NCBI GenBank assembly: GCA_016720145.1
Contig: JADJXV010000004.1
Span: 124,001-188,000, forward strand
Direction of reading: 5' to 3'
DNA length: 64,000 nucleotides
Source: Ignavibacteria bacterium
GTDB taxonomy: Bacteria > Bacteroidota > Ignavibacteria > Kapaibacteriales > UBA961
Shown one piece after another: positions 32,677 to 42,186 of the stretch; within the stretch, counting starts at the first letter, position 1, and every line of letters begins with the position of its first letter. The position numbers and the translations under genes are program-made. The notes below the pieces were generated by a model that was not told the DNA's origin, did not search any database, and saw only the letters and a program-made list of their open reading frames with translations.

Positions 32677-34710
32677 TTAGAATTTCATACTCACTCCCAA
32701 ACGGATGCTTGGCTTTGTTCCCGGTGTGTAATTCACTTCCGAGACGGGATTTGCCTCCGAACGCAAACGGCTGGAAGTGTCAAATTGCGCTTCCCGCCAT
32801 TCGGAATTAAGGATGTTTTCACATTGAATGGTGAGGTCTAATGCCCTTGACAATGGTACTTGTGCAGTGGCATCGACTATCGTATAACCGAGTGCAGTCA
32901 ATGAGTTATCTTCATTCGCCGGACGGTCGCTGATATGGCGTAATCGAAGCGATGAAGTGAATATATCGGTGGTAATTGATGCATACGACGTGAGCGTGAC
33001 ATTCGGTGCAAGCGGAATAAAATTACTCCCTTGCGGCAGATCGAGAAGGCGACCGCGCGAAATAGTGACTTCGGAGCCGACCGTCAGCCATGATGCAGCA
33101 CAATACCGCGCCTCTATATCCAATCCGAACCTGCGCGAACGTCCGCTTTCCTCGGTTGTGCCTTCATCGCCTACCCAAATAAATTCTCGGTCTAAGTCTA
33201 ATATCCACAAAGCAGTTGAAATAGTAATTGTTTCATGCGACCAGCGTGCGCCTATTTCAGAACCGTACGCGCGGGGGAGTGTATTTCCGGTCGGAACGCT
33301 GACGGCGACCCGCGCGTCATTCGAGTGAAAACCGAGACCGAAGTTGTAGAAGAGCGTCGTCGTGGAACTTGGATTCCATGAGGCATTGAATTTCGGTGAT
33401 ACAAGGAATTGCTGCGAATTTCCCTCCGAACCCGGAACGCCTGTCATGAGATTATCGACATCAAAGCCGATGTAATCGCCGCGCACGCCGAACTGCAAAC
33501 TGAAGTTAGAGAAGAGAAAAGAATGTTCGGCGAATACCCCTAAGTTCATTTGTCGTATCGCATTATCTCGCGTCGTCTCAAGCCTTACTCTTGCCGTATC
33601 ATGGTAGAGCGCAGTGTGAATATCATCATACCGAATATCACCGCCGATCTTCGTTTTCATGCCGATGTCACCGGCAAGGGTAAAGAAATTCTTCTCACCG
33701 CGAAGGGAAAATACCGAACGATGATCGGTTTGCTCGATCATATCACCGCGTACGGAGTCATTGGCAAAAAACGTGAAATTACTATATAATTGAAACTGAT
33801 ACCGCGTAAACGAGGCGTTGATTTTTATGGGTTCACTGCCTTGCGTTTCGAATGCAAGCAAGGCGGTGGTGCGACTTGTCTTGCCGCCTTCATTCGGGTC
33901 GATCGTGCCGTAGCGGCTGATGAGTCCGCTCTCGACGGCGCGTTCAGGAATTTGTCCGCTGGCATTCCATTCTGACGTAAAACCGATGACAGAAGCGCTG
34001 AGCGTGGAAGTAGCTGTCAGAGGCGCGAATACTTTACCAATATAATTCATCCGAATAAAATCCTGCGGTGCGTCGAAAAAATTACGAGTGGAGAAGTATT
34101 CTATACCTCCATAACTCTTCAATTTACCAACAGATGTCGTGCATAAAGCAAGACCACGCAAGGTGCGAAACGAACCTATTTCGAGCTTCGCAATACTATT
34201 CGGAAGAGTGTCGACTGTGCGGAATGTGACCGCTCCGGCAGTAGTCAGATCACCATTCCGTGCTGCGTACGGACCTTTTATTACTTCGACATGCTCAATT
34301 GTTTCGGGAATAATAAAGTGCAAGTCTGCATACCCTTGTCCATGCCCGTGCGATACCATATTGACCGGCGCGCCATCGACATTGATATTGACATCCGTGC
34401 CGTGGTCGCAGTCGAATCCGCGGAGGAAGATTTGTTCTGCTTTGCCGCCGCCAGCATGCTGCGCAGTGACGAGTCCGGGCACAATCCGCAAAATATCCTG
34501 CGCCGAATTACGAGGCAAAAGCTGTAAATTCTGCTTACGGAAGAGATGATCCGACGCCGCGGAATATATTCTATCTGCTTGAATGATAACGCTTTCCGCT
34601 TTGAAGGCAGTAGTGTCGCTTTTTTTAGTCCCACTCGCTGCTACCTTGCTCGGTGATTGAGCATTCGCAGCCGCGCAGGTCAAAAGGAAAACAAGGAAGA
34701 GAAATTTCAT
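32677..34710 (-). CDS. TonB-dependent outer-membrane receptor
   Basis: A 677-residue outer-membrane protein with a signal peptide (MKFLFLVFLLTCAAANA) and an N-terminal plug: LLPRNSAQDILRIVPGL, AEQIFLRGFDCDHGTDVNIN, VDGAPVNMVSHGHGQGYADL, IEHVEVIKGPYAARNGDLTT and AGAVTF. The plug is followed by a long beta-barrel ending in SIRLGVSMKF with the usual C-terminal Phe. The His/Asp-rich plug loop (DCDHGTD, SHGHGQG) may reflect a metal or metal-complex substrate; that is speculation. It lies between the TPR lipoprotein and the cytochrome-like lipoprotein on the same strand. Confidence 0.93.
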   Translation of the reverse strand: MKFLFLVFLLTCAAANAQSPSKVAASGTKKSDTTAFKAESVIIQADRIYSAASDHLFRKQNLQLLPRNSAQDILRIVPGLVTAQHAGGGKAEQIFLRGFDCDHGTDVNINVDGAPVNMVSHGHGQGYADLHFIIPETIEHVEVIKGPYAARNGDLTTAGAVTFRTVDTLPNSIAKLEIGSFRTLRGLALCTTSVGKLKSYGGIEYFSTRNFFDAPQDFIRMNYIGKVFAPLTATSTLSASVIGFTSEWNASGQIPERAVESGLISRYGTIDPNEGGKTSRTTALLAFETQGSEPIKINASFTRYQFQLYSNFTFFANDSVRGDMIEQTDHRSVFSLRGEKNFFTLAGDIGMKTKIGGDIRYDDIHTALYHDTARVRLETTRDNAIRQMNLGVFAEHSFLFSNFSLQFGVRGDYIGFDVDNLMTGVPGSEGNSQQFLVSPKFNASWNPSSTTTLFYNFGLGFHSNDARVAVSVPTGNTLPRAYGSEIGARWSHETITISTALWILDLDREFIWVGDEGTTEESGRSRRFGLDIEARYCAASWLTVGSEVTISRGRLLDLPQGSNFIPLAPNVTLTSYASITTDIFTSSLRLRHISDRPANEDNSLTALGYTIVDATAQVPLSRALDLTIQCENILNSEWREAQFDTSSRLRSEANPVSEVNYTPGTKPSIRLGVSMKF

Positions 34711-34988
34711 GGGAATTAACCGGTATGAGGTGTTGATAAATTGTCGATTAATTGAAGTACAGTTTTTTTAACGCAAAGGCGCAGAGAAGGCAGAGATTCA
34801 TTGCTATAAAGCGAGACAAACAAGTAAAAAGAAAGAACATCCGAATTGCGGTATCTGTAGTGTCCTCTGTGGCTTACCTTAGTGACTTTGTGTTAAAAAC
34901 TGATTTTCAACAAAACGTCTCAAAGCACATAAAGACATCTCTGCATCTCTGCGCCTTTGCGTTAAAAATCACCTGCAGGCGTATAGAA
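34711..34988. repeat. Gap with an AACGCAAAGGCGCAGAG inverted repeat
   Basis: Two facing copies, TTTTTAACGCAAAGGCGCAG (34766) and CTGCGCCTTTGCGTTAAAAA (34951), enclose ~190 bp of non-coding DNA. A third, altered copy (TTTTTAACGCAGAGGCGCGG) occurs at 44280. No supported gene. Confidence 0.8.
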
Positions 34989-36254
34989 TTAGTTGGTAGC
35001 CACGACGAGTGGATTCGCCGCTTTCGCCTGCATCGAATATTTCACGTGCTCGGTGGAATTACCCAATTTTTGTGCTATGCTTGAGGCGAGAAGCAGCATG
35101 TCGGCATCGTTCGAATTCATACGGAGCGCTTTGGTGATATATTCTTTTGCCTCTTGATAGCGTTGATTGCGAAAGAGAGTATAAGCCATTGCATACTGAG
35201 CGGTTATGTTGTTCGGGCGAAGCTTGATTTCGAGAACAGCATGGTTAATTGCCGCGTCAATTTTGTAGGAATGTTTTGCATACAGGAGTGCTCTGTCGGC
35301 ATGATTGATATGTCCTGCCTGCTCATCTTCATCGAGCATTATTTCAATGGCAGCAAGCAGGGAATCGACGGCTGTTGTATTCCCGCGCAGTTCTTCAATC
35401 TCGGCTTTTTTCTCGTAAAATGCTACTTCAGGTATCATCGTAATTGCGCTGTCGAGAAGCGCCGATGCTGCATCAAATTCATGACGGGTTTTGTACACCA
35501 TCGCAAGTCCGGCGAGAGCAAACGGATAATTGATACGTTCCATCCGTGCCATCAAAAACTGCGCTTCCGCCTCAGCAATTTTACCCTGATGATAGAAGAG
35601 ATTGCCAAGCGTCACACGCGTCCATGCCGCATCTTCCGTCCCCGGCAGACCTGCCTGCACTGCGAGCTTCATTGCCTCGATTGCACCGTTATTATCTCCA
35701 GTAATTTCACGTAAATACGATGCCCGCGAGTATGCTTCGAGTCCCGGACGGAGATTCATCATCTTATCGACCGCCTGCACAGCTTCGGTGTAATTCCCAA
35801 GCTCGACATTCGCATCGCAGAGCATACCATAGACGGCAGCCGTGCCTTTGGTGGAATTACTGATGCGCTGAGCAAGCTCTTTAGCTTCAGAGAAATGATG
35901 GAGCGAAAGCAGAACGCTAGTTTTGAGAATCAATGCTTCTGGATTTTCTTTATCTTTTGAAATTGCTTCATCAAGACATGCGAGCGCTGCGGGGTAGTAA
36001 TAGGGATGTTCGCCCGTCACGCGCGCCTCGTACATAAATACTTTCGCGAGCGCGCAGTAAGACTTGATATCATCAGGCGCGAGCTTAATTTTCGACGTCA
36101 CATCCACGTATTTTTTCTGTTGCGCTGCGAAGTCTTCGGCGTATAATCCCGGGCGGCGCTGCTTGAGTTCGGCAGGAGCGAAGGATTTCCATGGTGCTTT
36201 CGAACATGCGCCAAGCGAGAATGTGAGGATGAGAAGGAGGAGGAGAGTTTTCAT
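34989..36254 (-). CDS. TPR lipoprotein
   Basis: A 421-residue protein with a lipoprotein signal (MKTLLLLLILTFSLGAC-SK, lipobox LGAC) and a series of tetratricopeptide repeats (ALACLDEAISKDKENPEALI, AVYGMLCDANVELGNYTEAV, YAMAYTLFRNQRYQEAKEYI). It should be anchored in the periplasm or outer membrane and serve as a protein-interaction scaffold. It lies between a DUF4331 protein and a TonB receptor, an arrangement I would read as one functional unit whose substrate is unknown. The gap to the DUF4331 gene is 110 bp. Confidence 0.85.
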   Translation of the reverse strand: MKTLLLLLILTFSLGACSKAPWKSFAPAELKQRRPGLYAEDFAAQQKKYVDVTSKIKLAPDDIKSYCALAKVFMYEARVTGEHPYYYPAALACLDEAISKDKENPEALILKTSVLLSLHHFSEAKELAQRISNSTKGTAAVYGMLCDANVELGNYTEAVQAVDKMMNLRPGLEAYSRASYLREITGDNNGAIEAMKLAVQAGLPGTEDAAWTRVTLGNLFYHQGKIAEAEAQFLMARMERINYPFALAGLAMVYKTRHEFDAASALLDSAITMIPEVAFYEKKAEIEELRGNTTAVDSLLAAIEIMLDEDEQAGHINHADRALLYAKHSYKIDAAINHAVLEIKLRPNNITAQYAMAYTLFRNQRYQEAKEYITKALRMNSNDADMLLLASSIAQKLGNSTEHVKYSMQAKAANPLVVATN

Positions 36255-36364
36255 AGGATTTAAGGAGAATTAACTGATGGTTTTTTTGAAGTATTCCCTT
36301 CCGGCTTTCCCTCTCTCCCCGACAATCTGTCGAAGAGAGAGGTATTGCCGATGAGAAGGGAAAT

Positions 36365-38437
36365 TTACCGTGCAACGATGATTTTGGTGGATGCTACTTG
36401 ACGTCCGTTTAATTGCAACGAAGCCATATATGCGCCTTCTGCAACTGTGGAAGTTGTATTCCAGGATGCGTCAAAATCACCGGTTGCGACATTTTGATCA
36501 AAAAGAACAGTGATCAGATTGCCACAGGTATCGAAGATTTTCACCGTTGCGCGTCCGCTTTGGGTGAGGTGGAAACGCATCGAAGTGGAGTTTGCCGCAG
36601 GATTGGGGTAACTCGATCCGATGAAGAATCCAACCGGTGGCGCTACACCAAGACTGCTTGAATTGCTGTTGCCGTCCTGTACTTTTGAGGTGAGTAATTT
36701 GGTGTAATCATATCCTCTGTGCGGTTCGGCCATGTAAGGGAATTGCTTCACAAATGCTTTGTCGTTTTTGTCCACACCTGCATTGTAAGTAATTACACCC
36801 AAAAGATTTGGCGTAACAGGGGATTGTCCTGGTACATAATCATCATACCAGAGGCCAATCGCTGCGAGCACCGCGCCGGAGACTGCTTGGAGTTCGATCG
36901 TGGTCACATCATCTTCCAAACGGCGACCATTCGGGAAACCATCCATATTGGGAATTGCCTGAAGCGATGCATCAGCATTGAAACGTGGGTCGGTCAGACC
37001 TAACACTGCAGCTTGGATAAGTCCGAGCGTTGAGAAATCTTTGCTGTCACGCGGAGTAGGAGGCACTGCCATATTTAGGCGTAATTCATCACAGAGAGAT
37101 GGTAAGAAATTATTAATAAATGGCTTACCTTCAGCAAGTGGATTACCGTTCTTGCCGGTCGCTAATTGATACGGCTTGAGATTCGGAGCACCGGTGTAGA
37201 AGATCGGCAGCAAATCGACCGAACGTGGTGAATTTGGTTGCAAGAGAATATTGCCAAAAAGATTCGTATCCAATGCACCGCCAGCGCCGCCATTGGTGGC
37301 TTTTAAACCGTACAAGCCATCTTTGCCATTGCGGAAGTCAAACGAACCTAACGATTTAGATTGAATGCGCAGAGGAGCAAGAGCAGGCACAGCCATGCCG
37401 AATTGGCTGTCGTCCATATAGAGTGCAAGCTCGGGATTGACGAAGTATTTAGCGTAGGAAAGTTCACGTGCGTTGTCGTATGGCGAACCCGAATTCCAGC
37501 GGTCTTTGTCGCCGATTGCGATAACTGCTTCATTGGTCAGCGGCATTCCGATGCGGGAGATTTGGATCCACTCGCCGCTCACATCGGGTTTAGCGCCATC
37601 GGTGCGGAGGGTGGTGATTTTCGGACGTGATGCAGATGCCCATACGCCGATAACAAAGTCGCCGTCGAGGATATTTTTTGCCATGGAAACGGGTTTTTTG
37701 TCTTTTTGCAGCGTGGCAATCGGTATTTTCAGCGCAATCGTATGGCAGTTAAATCCTGCAACACCATCGCGTGATTTATCGGCGCCGGTGCCACCTTTTT
37801 TGCGGGTTTGGCCTAAGTCAAAAATACCGCCGAGATCGACGAAGAATGGATCATCAACCGGACCGCAGAAAACAGTTTCGCCGGAAGTGGCTGTGGTAAT
37901 TGCACTTGTCATGATCGATGAATAGCTTTTGTTCAAGCCGGCTGCGCCTTCGATCGAACGTGGTCCGATATTCGGAGGAGGCACAACGCCACTAGTAACG
38001 ATAGTTGTAAATGTTTTGCCGCCGTCGATAGAGCGTTCGCACATATAGGATGTTTTGAGGTTTTCTTTTCCAAGGCGGATATTAAAAAACGTCGTCGGGT
38101 CTTCGTTGACTTTGCTGAAGGTGAAGCGATAGGTAATTTCATCGCCGACTTTTGTGGCATCGTTGTCAACATGGATTTCGTAGCGTACATTCTCGCCGAA
38201 GGACGCGTAATTCGGTCCGCCTTCGGGTAATTCGAAGGGGATATAATTGGCAATAATCGCTATCGAATTTGTATCATCCGGACAGCGGAATGCATAGAGA
38301 TCAGTGTTGTCAGCAAGCGGATCGTTGCTGATAAGGGGTGCTTCGCGGTGCGAGGACGCTACCACGAGCGCGGTCGCTGCGATCATCCCGAGTGCGACAA
38401 GCGCACGTTTGTTCCATTTATTAGAGAACAAATTCAT
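36365..38437 (-). CDS. DUF4331 secreted protein with T9SS sorting domain
   Basis: A 690-residue secreted protein. After a basic N-terminus and hydrophobic segment (MNLFSNKWNKRALVALGMIA ... VVASSHREAP) it carries the DUF4331 hallmark SHREAPLISNDPLADNTDLYAF and long DUF4331 sequence (NYIPFELPEGGPNYASFGEN, GVAGFNCHTIALKIPIA, LRLNMAVPPTP). The end is a T9SS type A sorting domain (GSSYPNPAANSTSMRFHLTQ ... GAYMASLQLNGRQVAS). ATG 38437 is chosen over the upstream start because the signal then lies at the N-terminus. DUF4331 has no firm function. It heads a four-gene minus-strand group with TPR, TonB and cytochrome-like proteins. Confidence 0.9.
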   Translation of the reverse strand: MNLFSNKWNKRALVALGMIAATALVVASSHREAPLISNDPLADNTDLYAFRCPDDTNSIAIIANYIPFELPEGGPNYASFGENVRYEIHVDNDATKVGDEITYRFTFSKVNEDPTTFFNIRLGKENLKTSYMCERSIDGGKTFTTIVTSGVVPPPNIGPRSIEGAAGLNKSYSSIMTSAITTATSGETVFCGPVDDPFFVDLGGIFDLGQTRKKGGTGADKSRDGVAGFNCHTIALKIPIATLQKDKKPVSMAKNILDGDFVIGVWASASRPKITTLRTDGAKPDVSGEWIQISRIGMPLTNEAVIAIGDKDRWNSGSPYDNARELSYAKYFVNPELALYMDDSQFGMAVPALAPLRIQSKSLGSFDFRNGKDGLYGLKATNGGAGGALDTNLFGNILLQPNSPRSVDLLPIFYTGAPNLKPYQLATGKNGNPLAEGKPFINNFLPSLCDELRLNMAVPPTPRDSKDFSTLGLIQAAVLGLTDPRFNADASLQAIPNMDGFPNGRRLEDDVTTIELQAVSGAVLAAIGLWYDDYVPGQSPVTPNLLGVITYNAGVDKNDKAFVKQFPYMAEPHRGYDYTKLLTSKVQDGNSNSSSLGVAPPVGFFIGSSYPNPAANSTSMRFHLTQSGRATVKIFDTCGNLITVLFDQNVATGDFDASWNTTSTVAEGAYMASLQLNGRQVASTKIIVAR

Positions 38438-38538
38438 AAATACCTCAAAATAAAAAAGTAAGAATAAGTAATGGAGCGTTGAAGCTCTTGTTGAAGCATT
38501 ATACGAGGTATCATATGAATCGGATTGCAGAAATTTTT

Positions 38539-39167
38539 CTGAGGGTATCACTTCCGAGTGATGCTCTCAGTGTTCATGCTAGGCGCTCAAGACCTGACAG
38601 GTTGAAGAAAACCTGTCAGGTCTATTTTTCTTCTGAGGGTATCACTTCGTAGTGATGCTCTCAGTGTTCATGCTATGCCCTCAAGACCTGACAGGTTGAA
38701 GAAAACCAGTCAGGTCGGAATGACAAAAAAATGCCATGCAGAATGAAGTCTGCTTGGCAATGATGTTTGTCCTCCCGAGAGTATCGCGTCCTCGCGATGC
38801 CCTCGGTTTTTGGGTAAAACCGAGCCGCAGTAGCAAAAGAAGCGAGGGGCTCGGGGAGATGATTCTGAGGGTATCGATTCCGAGTGATGCTCTCAGTGTT
38901 CATGCTATGAGCTCAAGACCTGACAGGTTGAAGAAAACCAGTCAGGTCGGAATGACAAAAAAATGCCATGCAGAATGAAGTCTGCTTGGCAATGATGTTT
39001 GTCCTCCCGAGAGTATCGCGTCCTCGCGATGCCCTCGGTTTTTGGGTCGAACCGAGCCGCAGTAGCAAAAGAAGCAAGTGGCTCGGGGGGGGGGATGATT
39101 CTTATGAGGGTATCACTTCCGAGGAATCCTCTCAGTGTTCATGCTATGCCCTCAAGACCTGACAGGT
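38539..39167. repeat. Field of interspersed palindromes and a 232-bp tandem duplication
   Basis: Palindromes of two kinds alternate: CTGAGGGTATCAC/GTGATGCTCTCAG (38539, 38632, ~38866, ~39107) and ACCTGACAGGTT/AACCTGTCAGGT (38591, 38690, 38920, 39157). Between them a 232-bp unit starting near 38699 is repeated from near 38931, including GCCATGCAGAATGAAGTCTG and CCGAGAGTATCGCGTCCTCG. Short open frames in it are repeat artefacts. The field continues after the insertion sequence at 40655-40741. Confidence 0.88.
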
Positions 39168-40654
39168 AGGGTGTACAAACTAGGCAGCTTTCTTCATCCC
39201 ATTTTTGTTGAATATTTTTTTTCGTTTTTTGGCTAAAGACGCATCGTTTTTATTCCATTTCGACAGGTCTTTACACGTAATTTTTTCCAACGCTTTTGAT
39301 TTCTTGTTTATTAAACGCTCCGGCAAAGTTGGCGATTGTCAGCACAAACTCTGTCAATGAATGTGGAGAGTTTGGATTGATCTTTTGTTTGAACTTCCCA
39401 AAATAGCTTTCAATGATATCCGAGCAACACACAAGCGTTTCGTCTGTAGCTGTCAATGACGAAAGCGTCGCTAGATAGGTCGCAATTTCTTGGCGTATGC
39501 GCTGACCTCGCGGAGTCGTAAGAGTATCGATTAGCACCGTTATTTGCTCCTTGGCTTGGGCTGTAAACTTTGACCTTTAATATCTTTAGGAGACTATTGA
39601 CGACCGTTATTTGCTCAAACATTTCTACCACAAGTGCCTCATTTTTCTTGACAAACAAAAGCTCGGCGCGGACTTCAATCGGGATTCCTTTCCCACTCTT
39701 GCACTATCGTAAGAGCCCATTCTATCGTCGGGAATATGTTCTGAAAACGAGATTTACTGCGTTGTACAGGAGGCATATACACCACGTTCTTACTCAAATA
39801 CCACTTCCTGCGTAACGCGCCGGCGGATTTACTTGAGCGATATATACCCCTCATGCTTGGTGTATTGACGTGCTAACGCATTTGCGGCTACATGACTACA
39901 ATCAGGTACATGAACCAGGGAACTTAGGCGCAAAGCACATTTTAAATTAATACCTCCATCGCTGATAACGTAGCGAATGTTGTGCGTTCTGCCTACGTCT
40001 GTTAAGCGTTGGCTTATCATTTCACTGCTCCAACCTTTACTTGTTTCCACCGCCAATACCCGGAACATCTTCTACGCTCAAACTCTTCGTAAATTGCCAC
40101 GTACTCAGCTCTAAACCCAACACCAACAATATCTTCTCCGAACCGATGGTAATACTCTCGTCTATAACAAGCGCCCATTGCTCAGCAGGGTTACGTACTG
40201 ACTTCTGTTCTCGTTGAATGCGATAATACCCACTTTGCACAGCCAATTGCGGATACTGCTATGGCTCGAACTCTACAATGCAAGGCCAATACTATCTGCA
40301 ATTGAGCAAAACAATGACGGACAGAACGAAGGCTCATCTGACCATACGCTTGCCATACGACCATCAGCAAAACCATCTGTATCGGATACCGATGACGAAC
40401 AGCTTTCTCATCATCAAAGTGACCAAGAGAAGCGTTCTGCTCATTCTGCTTACATCTATTTTTCCAGCCATCTCGTGAAGCCATCAACTCCTGAATTCTC
40501 TTATTCTGCTTCTTAATGGTTTTAGTCCTCGAAATTGCTTTTTTTCTTCCAAGGATTATCCTTATTTTTAAATGTCTTTTTGACACTTCCCCATGTTTTA
40601 AGTATTTTGCAATACAAATATAGGGGGGATTTTTATTTGATGTTTGTACACCCT
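39168..40654 (-). mobile_element. Decayed insertion sequence, ~1.49 kb
   Basis: Ends are 13-bp perfect inverted repeats AGGGTGTACAAAC (39168-39180) and GTTTGTACACCCT (40642-40654). They are flanked by an 11-bp direct duplication ACCTGACAGGT (39157-39167 and 40655-40665), which is itself half of the host palindromic repeat. The element therefore inserted into a repeat of the ACCTGACAGGTT type. It encodes one broken transposase on the minus strand. The family is not recognised from the ends alone. Confidence 0.88.
39271..40586 (-). pseudogene. Transposase gene of the insertion sequence, multiply frameshifted
   Basis: Five overlapping minus-strand fragments follow in order across frames. First comes an N-terminal helical region (ISRTKTIKKQNKRIQELMAS, CKQNEQNASLGHFDDE), then AEQWALVIDESITIGSEKIL, then VETSKGWSSEMISQRLTDVG and IRYVISDGGINLKCALRL, then FVKKNEALVVEMFEQITVV, and last CCSDIIESYFGKFKQKIN up to IANFAGAFN. 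IDES, ISDGG and IIESYFGKFK are good candidates for the D, D and E of a DDE transposase. At least three frameshifts separate them, so it is inactive. I do not assign an IS family. Confidence 0.8.
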
Positions 40655-40692
40655 ACCTGACAGGTTGAAGAAAACCTGTCAGGTCGGAATGG

Positions 40693-40741
40693 CCAAAAAA
40701 ATGCCATGCAGAATTCATTCTGCATGGCATTTATTATTTTT
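40693..40741. terminator. Bidirectional terminator made from a repeat palindrome
   Basis: ATGCCATGCAGAAT pairs with ATTCTGCATGGCAT around TC(A); A7 precedes and T8 follows, so it can act on both strands. It ends 42 bp before the stop of the ChrR-type anti-sigma gene on the minus strand. The sequence is an intact version of the worn GCCATGCAGAATGAAGTCTG elements at 38.7-39.0 kb. Confidence 0.82.
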
Positions 40742-40782
40742 TTTACAGGAATTCTCCTTTTAACTATAGTATTTATCTGTGC

Positions 40783-41376
40783 TTACAATATATCCTCAAT
40801 ATCCACCACCAACACCGCCCGCCCGCCATGAATCGTTGATAGTACTCCATGATCACTATGAGCATCTGCATGATGGAAGTCACCCGGACCAAGCACTTCG
40901 CCTCCAACATGGAGATCACCCGTAAGTACAAGGCATTCCTCAGCTCCGTGATGATGATGTTCGGGGTATTTCACTCCGGGAGGAACGTCGATGATAATCG
41001 TCGCATAGCCGGCTTCCTTATTAATTGCGAGCACTTTTACTTTGATTTCAGCTGCAATTGGATGCGGGAACCACTCACCTTCATGTTCGCGGAGGGAGTA
41101 GAACTCCTTTTTCTCTTCCGGCGGATTCTCCATTACTTTCTGTTTTTCCGCACGGATGCGACTCATTAAACTATCCTTGACGTGCGCAGGTGGCATGTGC
41201 TGCGGCACTAAACTCGGTAAATGTGCAGCAGTCCACACAAGCTTGCTGTAATCGCGTCTGCGCGCTTCATCGGTATGAGCGAGAAATTTGGCAAAAACAT
41301 CCGACTCTTGGGGAGTGAGCCCACCGGTAACAAATGCTGCACATTGATCTAAAAATTCAATTTGTTCAGGTTTCAT
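40783..41376 (-). CDS. ChrR-type cupin anti-sigma factor
   Basis: A 197-residue protein with an N-terminal anti-sigma helical domain (IEFLDQCAAFVTGGLTPQES ... WTAAHLPSLVP) and a C-terminal cupin (YPEHHHHGAEECLVLTGDLH, then GEVLGPGDFHHADAHSDHG) rich in metal-binding His and Glu. This is the two-domain plan of ChrR, which holds an ECF sigma factor and senses reactive oxygen through its metal sites. The gene overlaps the sigma gene by 4 bp (ATGA). The signal sensed here is inferred from family. Confidence 0.9.
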   Translation of the reverse strand: MKPEQIEFLDQCAAFVTGGLTPQESDVFAKFLAHTDEARRRDYSKLVWTAAHLPSLVPQHMPPAHVKDSLMSRIRAEKQKVMENPPEEKKEFYSLREHEGEWFPHPIAAEIKVKVLAINKEAGYATIIIDVPPGVKYPEHHHHGAEECLVLTGDLHVGGEVLGPGDFHHADAHSDHGVLSTIHGGRAVLVVDIEDIL

Positions 41377-41975
41377 CGAGAGAATTCTCCTAATAATAAT
41401 TGGTGCAATGTAATCATTCCCTGTCTCGTCCGCGTTTTGACTGTTCCTAATGGAATCTTTAATAAATCAGCAATTTCCGACTGAGAATACCCTTCATTAT
41501 ATGCCATCGAAAGCACGACTTGCTGATCCGGACTAATCTGCCCAAACGCCTTACGCACAAGGTCTTCACGTTCGCTCACAAGCACTGCATCAAGCGGTGT
41601 GGGGAAGCATTGCGCGTCGATTAAATCGATATCATAGTCATAATTTTCCTGCTTGCGTTCCCGAAATCCTTTCGAACGGATACGATCAATCGCACGATTA
41701 CGGGTGAGCGCCACGAGCCAGGAATAGACATTCCCCTTGGACACATCAAACCCCGCCGCTTTTTGCCATACCTGCACAAAAATCTCCTGCAGTAAATCCT
41801 GCGAATCCTCGGGATTCTTCACAATCGCAAGTATGATACTATACAGTAATTTAGCATAGCGGTCATAGAGCGTTCCGAGCGCGTCTTCATTCTGCGCAGC
41901 TACTTCGAGAAGCAGGTCGTTGTCTTCCTCCGAGCCACTTTTGGCAAGCCATGATAAGAGTAGAAATGGGAACAA
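41373..41975 (-). CDS. ECF RNA polymerase sigma factor (partner of ChrR-type anti-sigma)
   Basis: A 200-residue sigma factor with region 2 (LGTLYDRYAKLLYSIILAIV, DSQDLLQEIFVQVWQKAAGF, GNVYSWLVALTRNRAIDRIR) and region 4 (FGQISPDQQVVLSMAYNEGY, SQSEIADLLKIPLGTVKTRT). It starts at TTG 41975, supported by AGGAG seven bases upstream and the lack of an in-frame ATG before region 2. It is coupled to the ChrR-like gene, so a stress-response regulon such as singlet oxygen or peroxide is likely by family analogy. Confidence 0.9.
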   Translation of the reverse strand: MFPFLLLSWLAKSGSEEDNDLLLEVAAQNEDALGTLYDRYAKLLYSIILAIVKNPEDSQDLLQEIFVQVWQKAAGFDVSKGNVYSWLVALTRNRAIDRIRSKGFRERKQENYDYDIDLIDAQCFPTPLDAVLVSEREDLVRKAFGQISPDQQVVLSMAYNEGYSQSEIADLLKIPLGTVKTRTRQGMITLHQLLLGEFSR

Positions 41976-42078
41976 GGTATTTCTCCTATAGCCAAATACG
42001 AAGTTTTATAAAGAATAGATTGTTTTGAGGGAAAATAATGCTGATACGTATGAATGTTGTGGAATGCGGAATCCCGAT

Positions 42079-42166
42079 TGTAGGGGCGAATTGCATTCGC
42101 CCAACCTCTAGCACGACTTGGGCGAATGCAATTCGCCCCTACGATATTTCCTCTATTCCACAACAA
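42079..42166. repeat. Paired TGTAGGGGCGAATTG palindromic repeats
   Basis: TGTAGGGGCGAATTGCATTC-GCCC and its inverted partner GGGCGAATGCAATTC-GCCCCTAC face each other across ~20 bp (AACCTCTAGCACGACTT). The whole is a large cruciform-type inverted repeat just upstream of the ECF sigma gene and downstream of cbs. It belongs to the same family as the palindrome inside the cyclase gene at 9367. Confidence 0.9.
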
Positions 42167-42186
42167 TTGCCCACTAACCAAACACC

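Noticed and set aside
38736..39162. Two similar short plus-strand proteins starting MQNEVCL
   Set aside because: They are translations of the 232-bp tandem repeat unit and its palindromes.
39271..40586. Several separate small hypothetical genes
   Set aside because: The fragments follow each other in order as one frameshifted transposase between perfect inverted ends.
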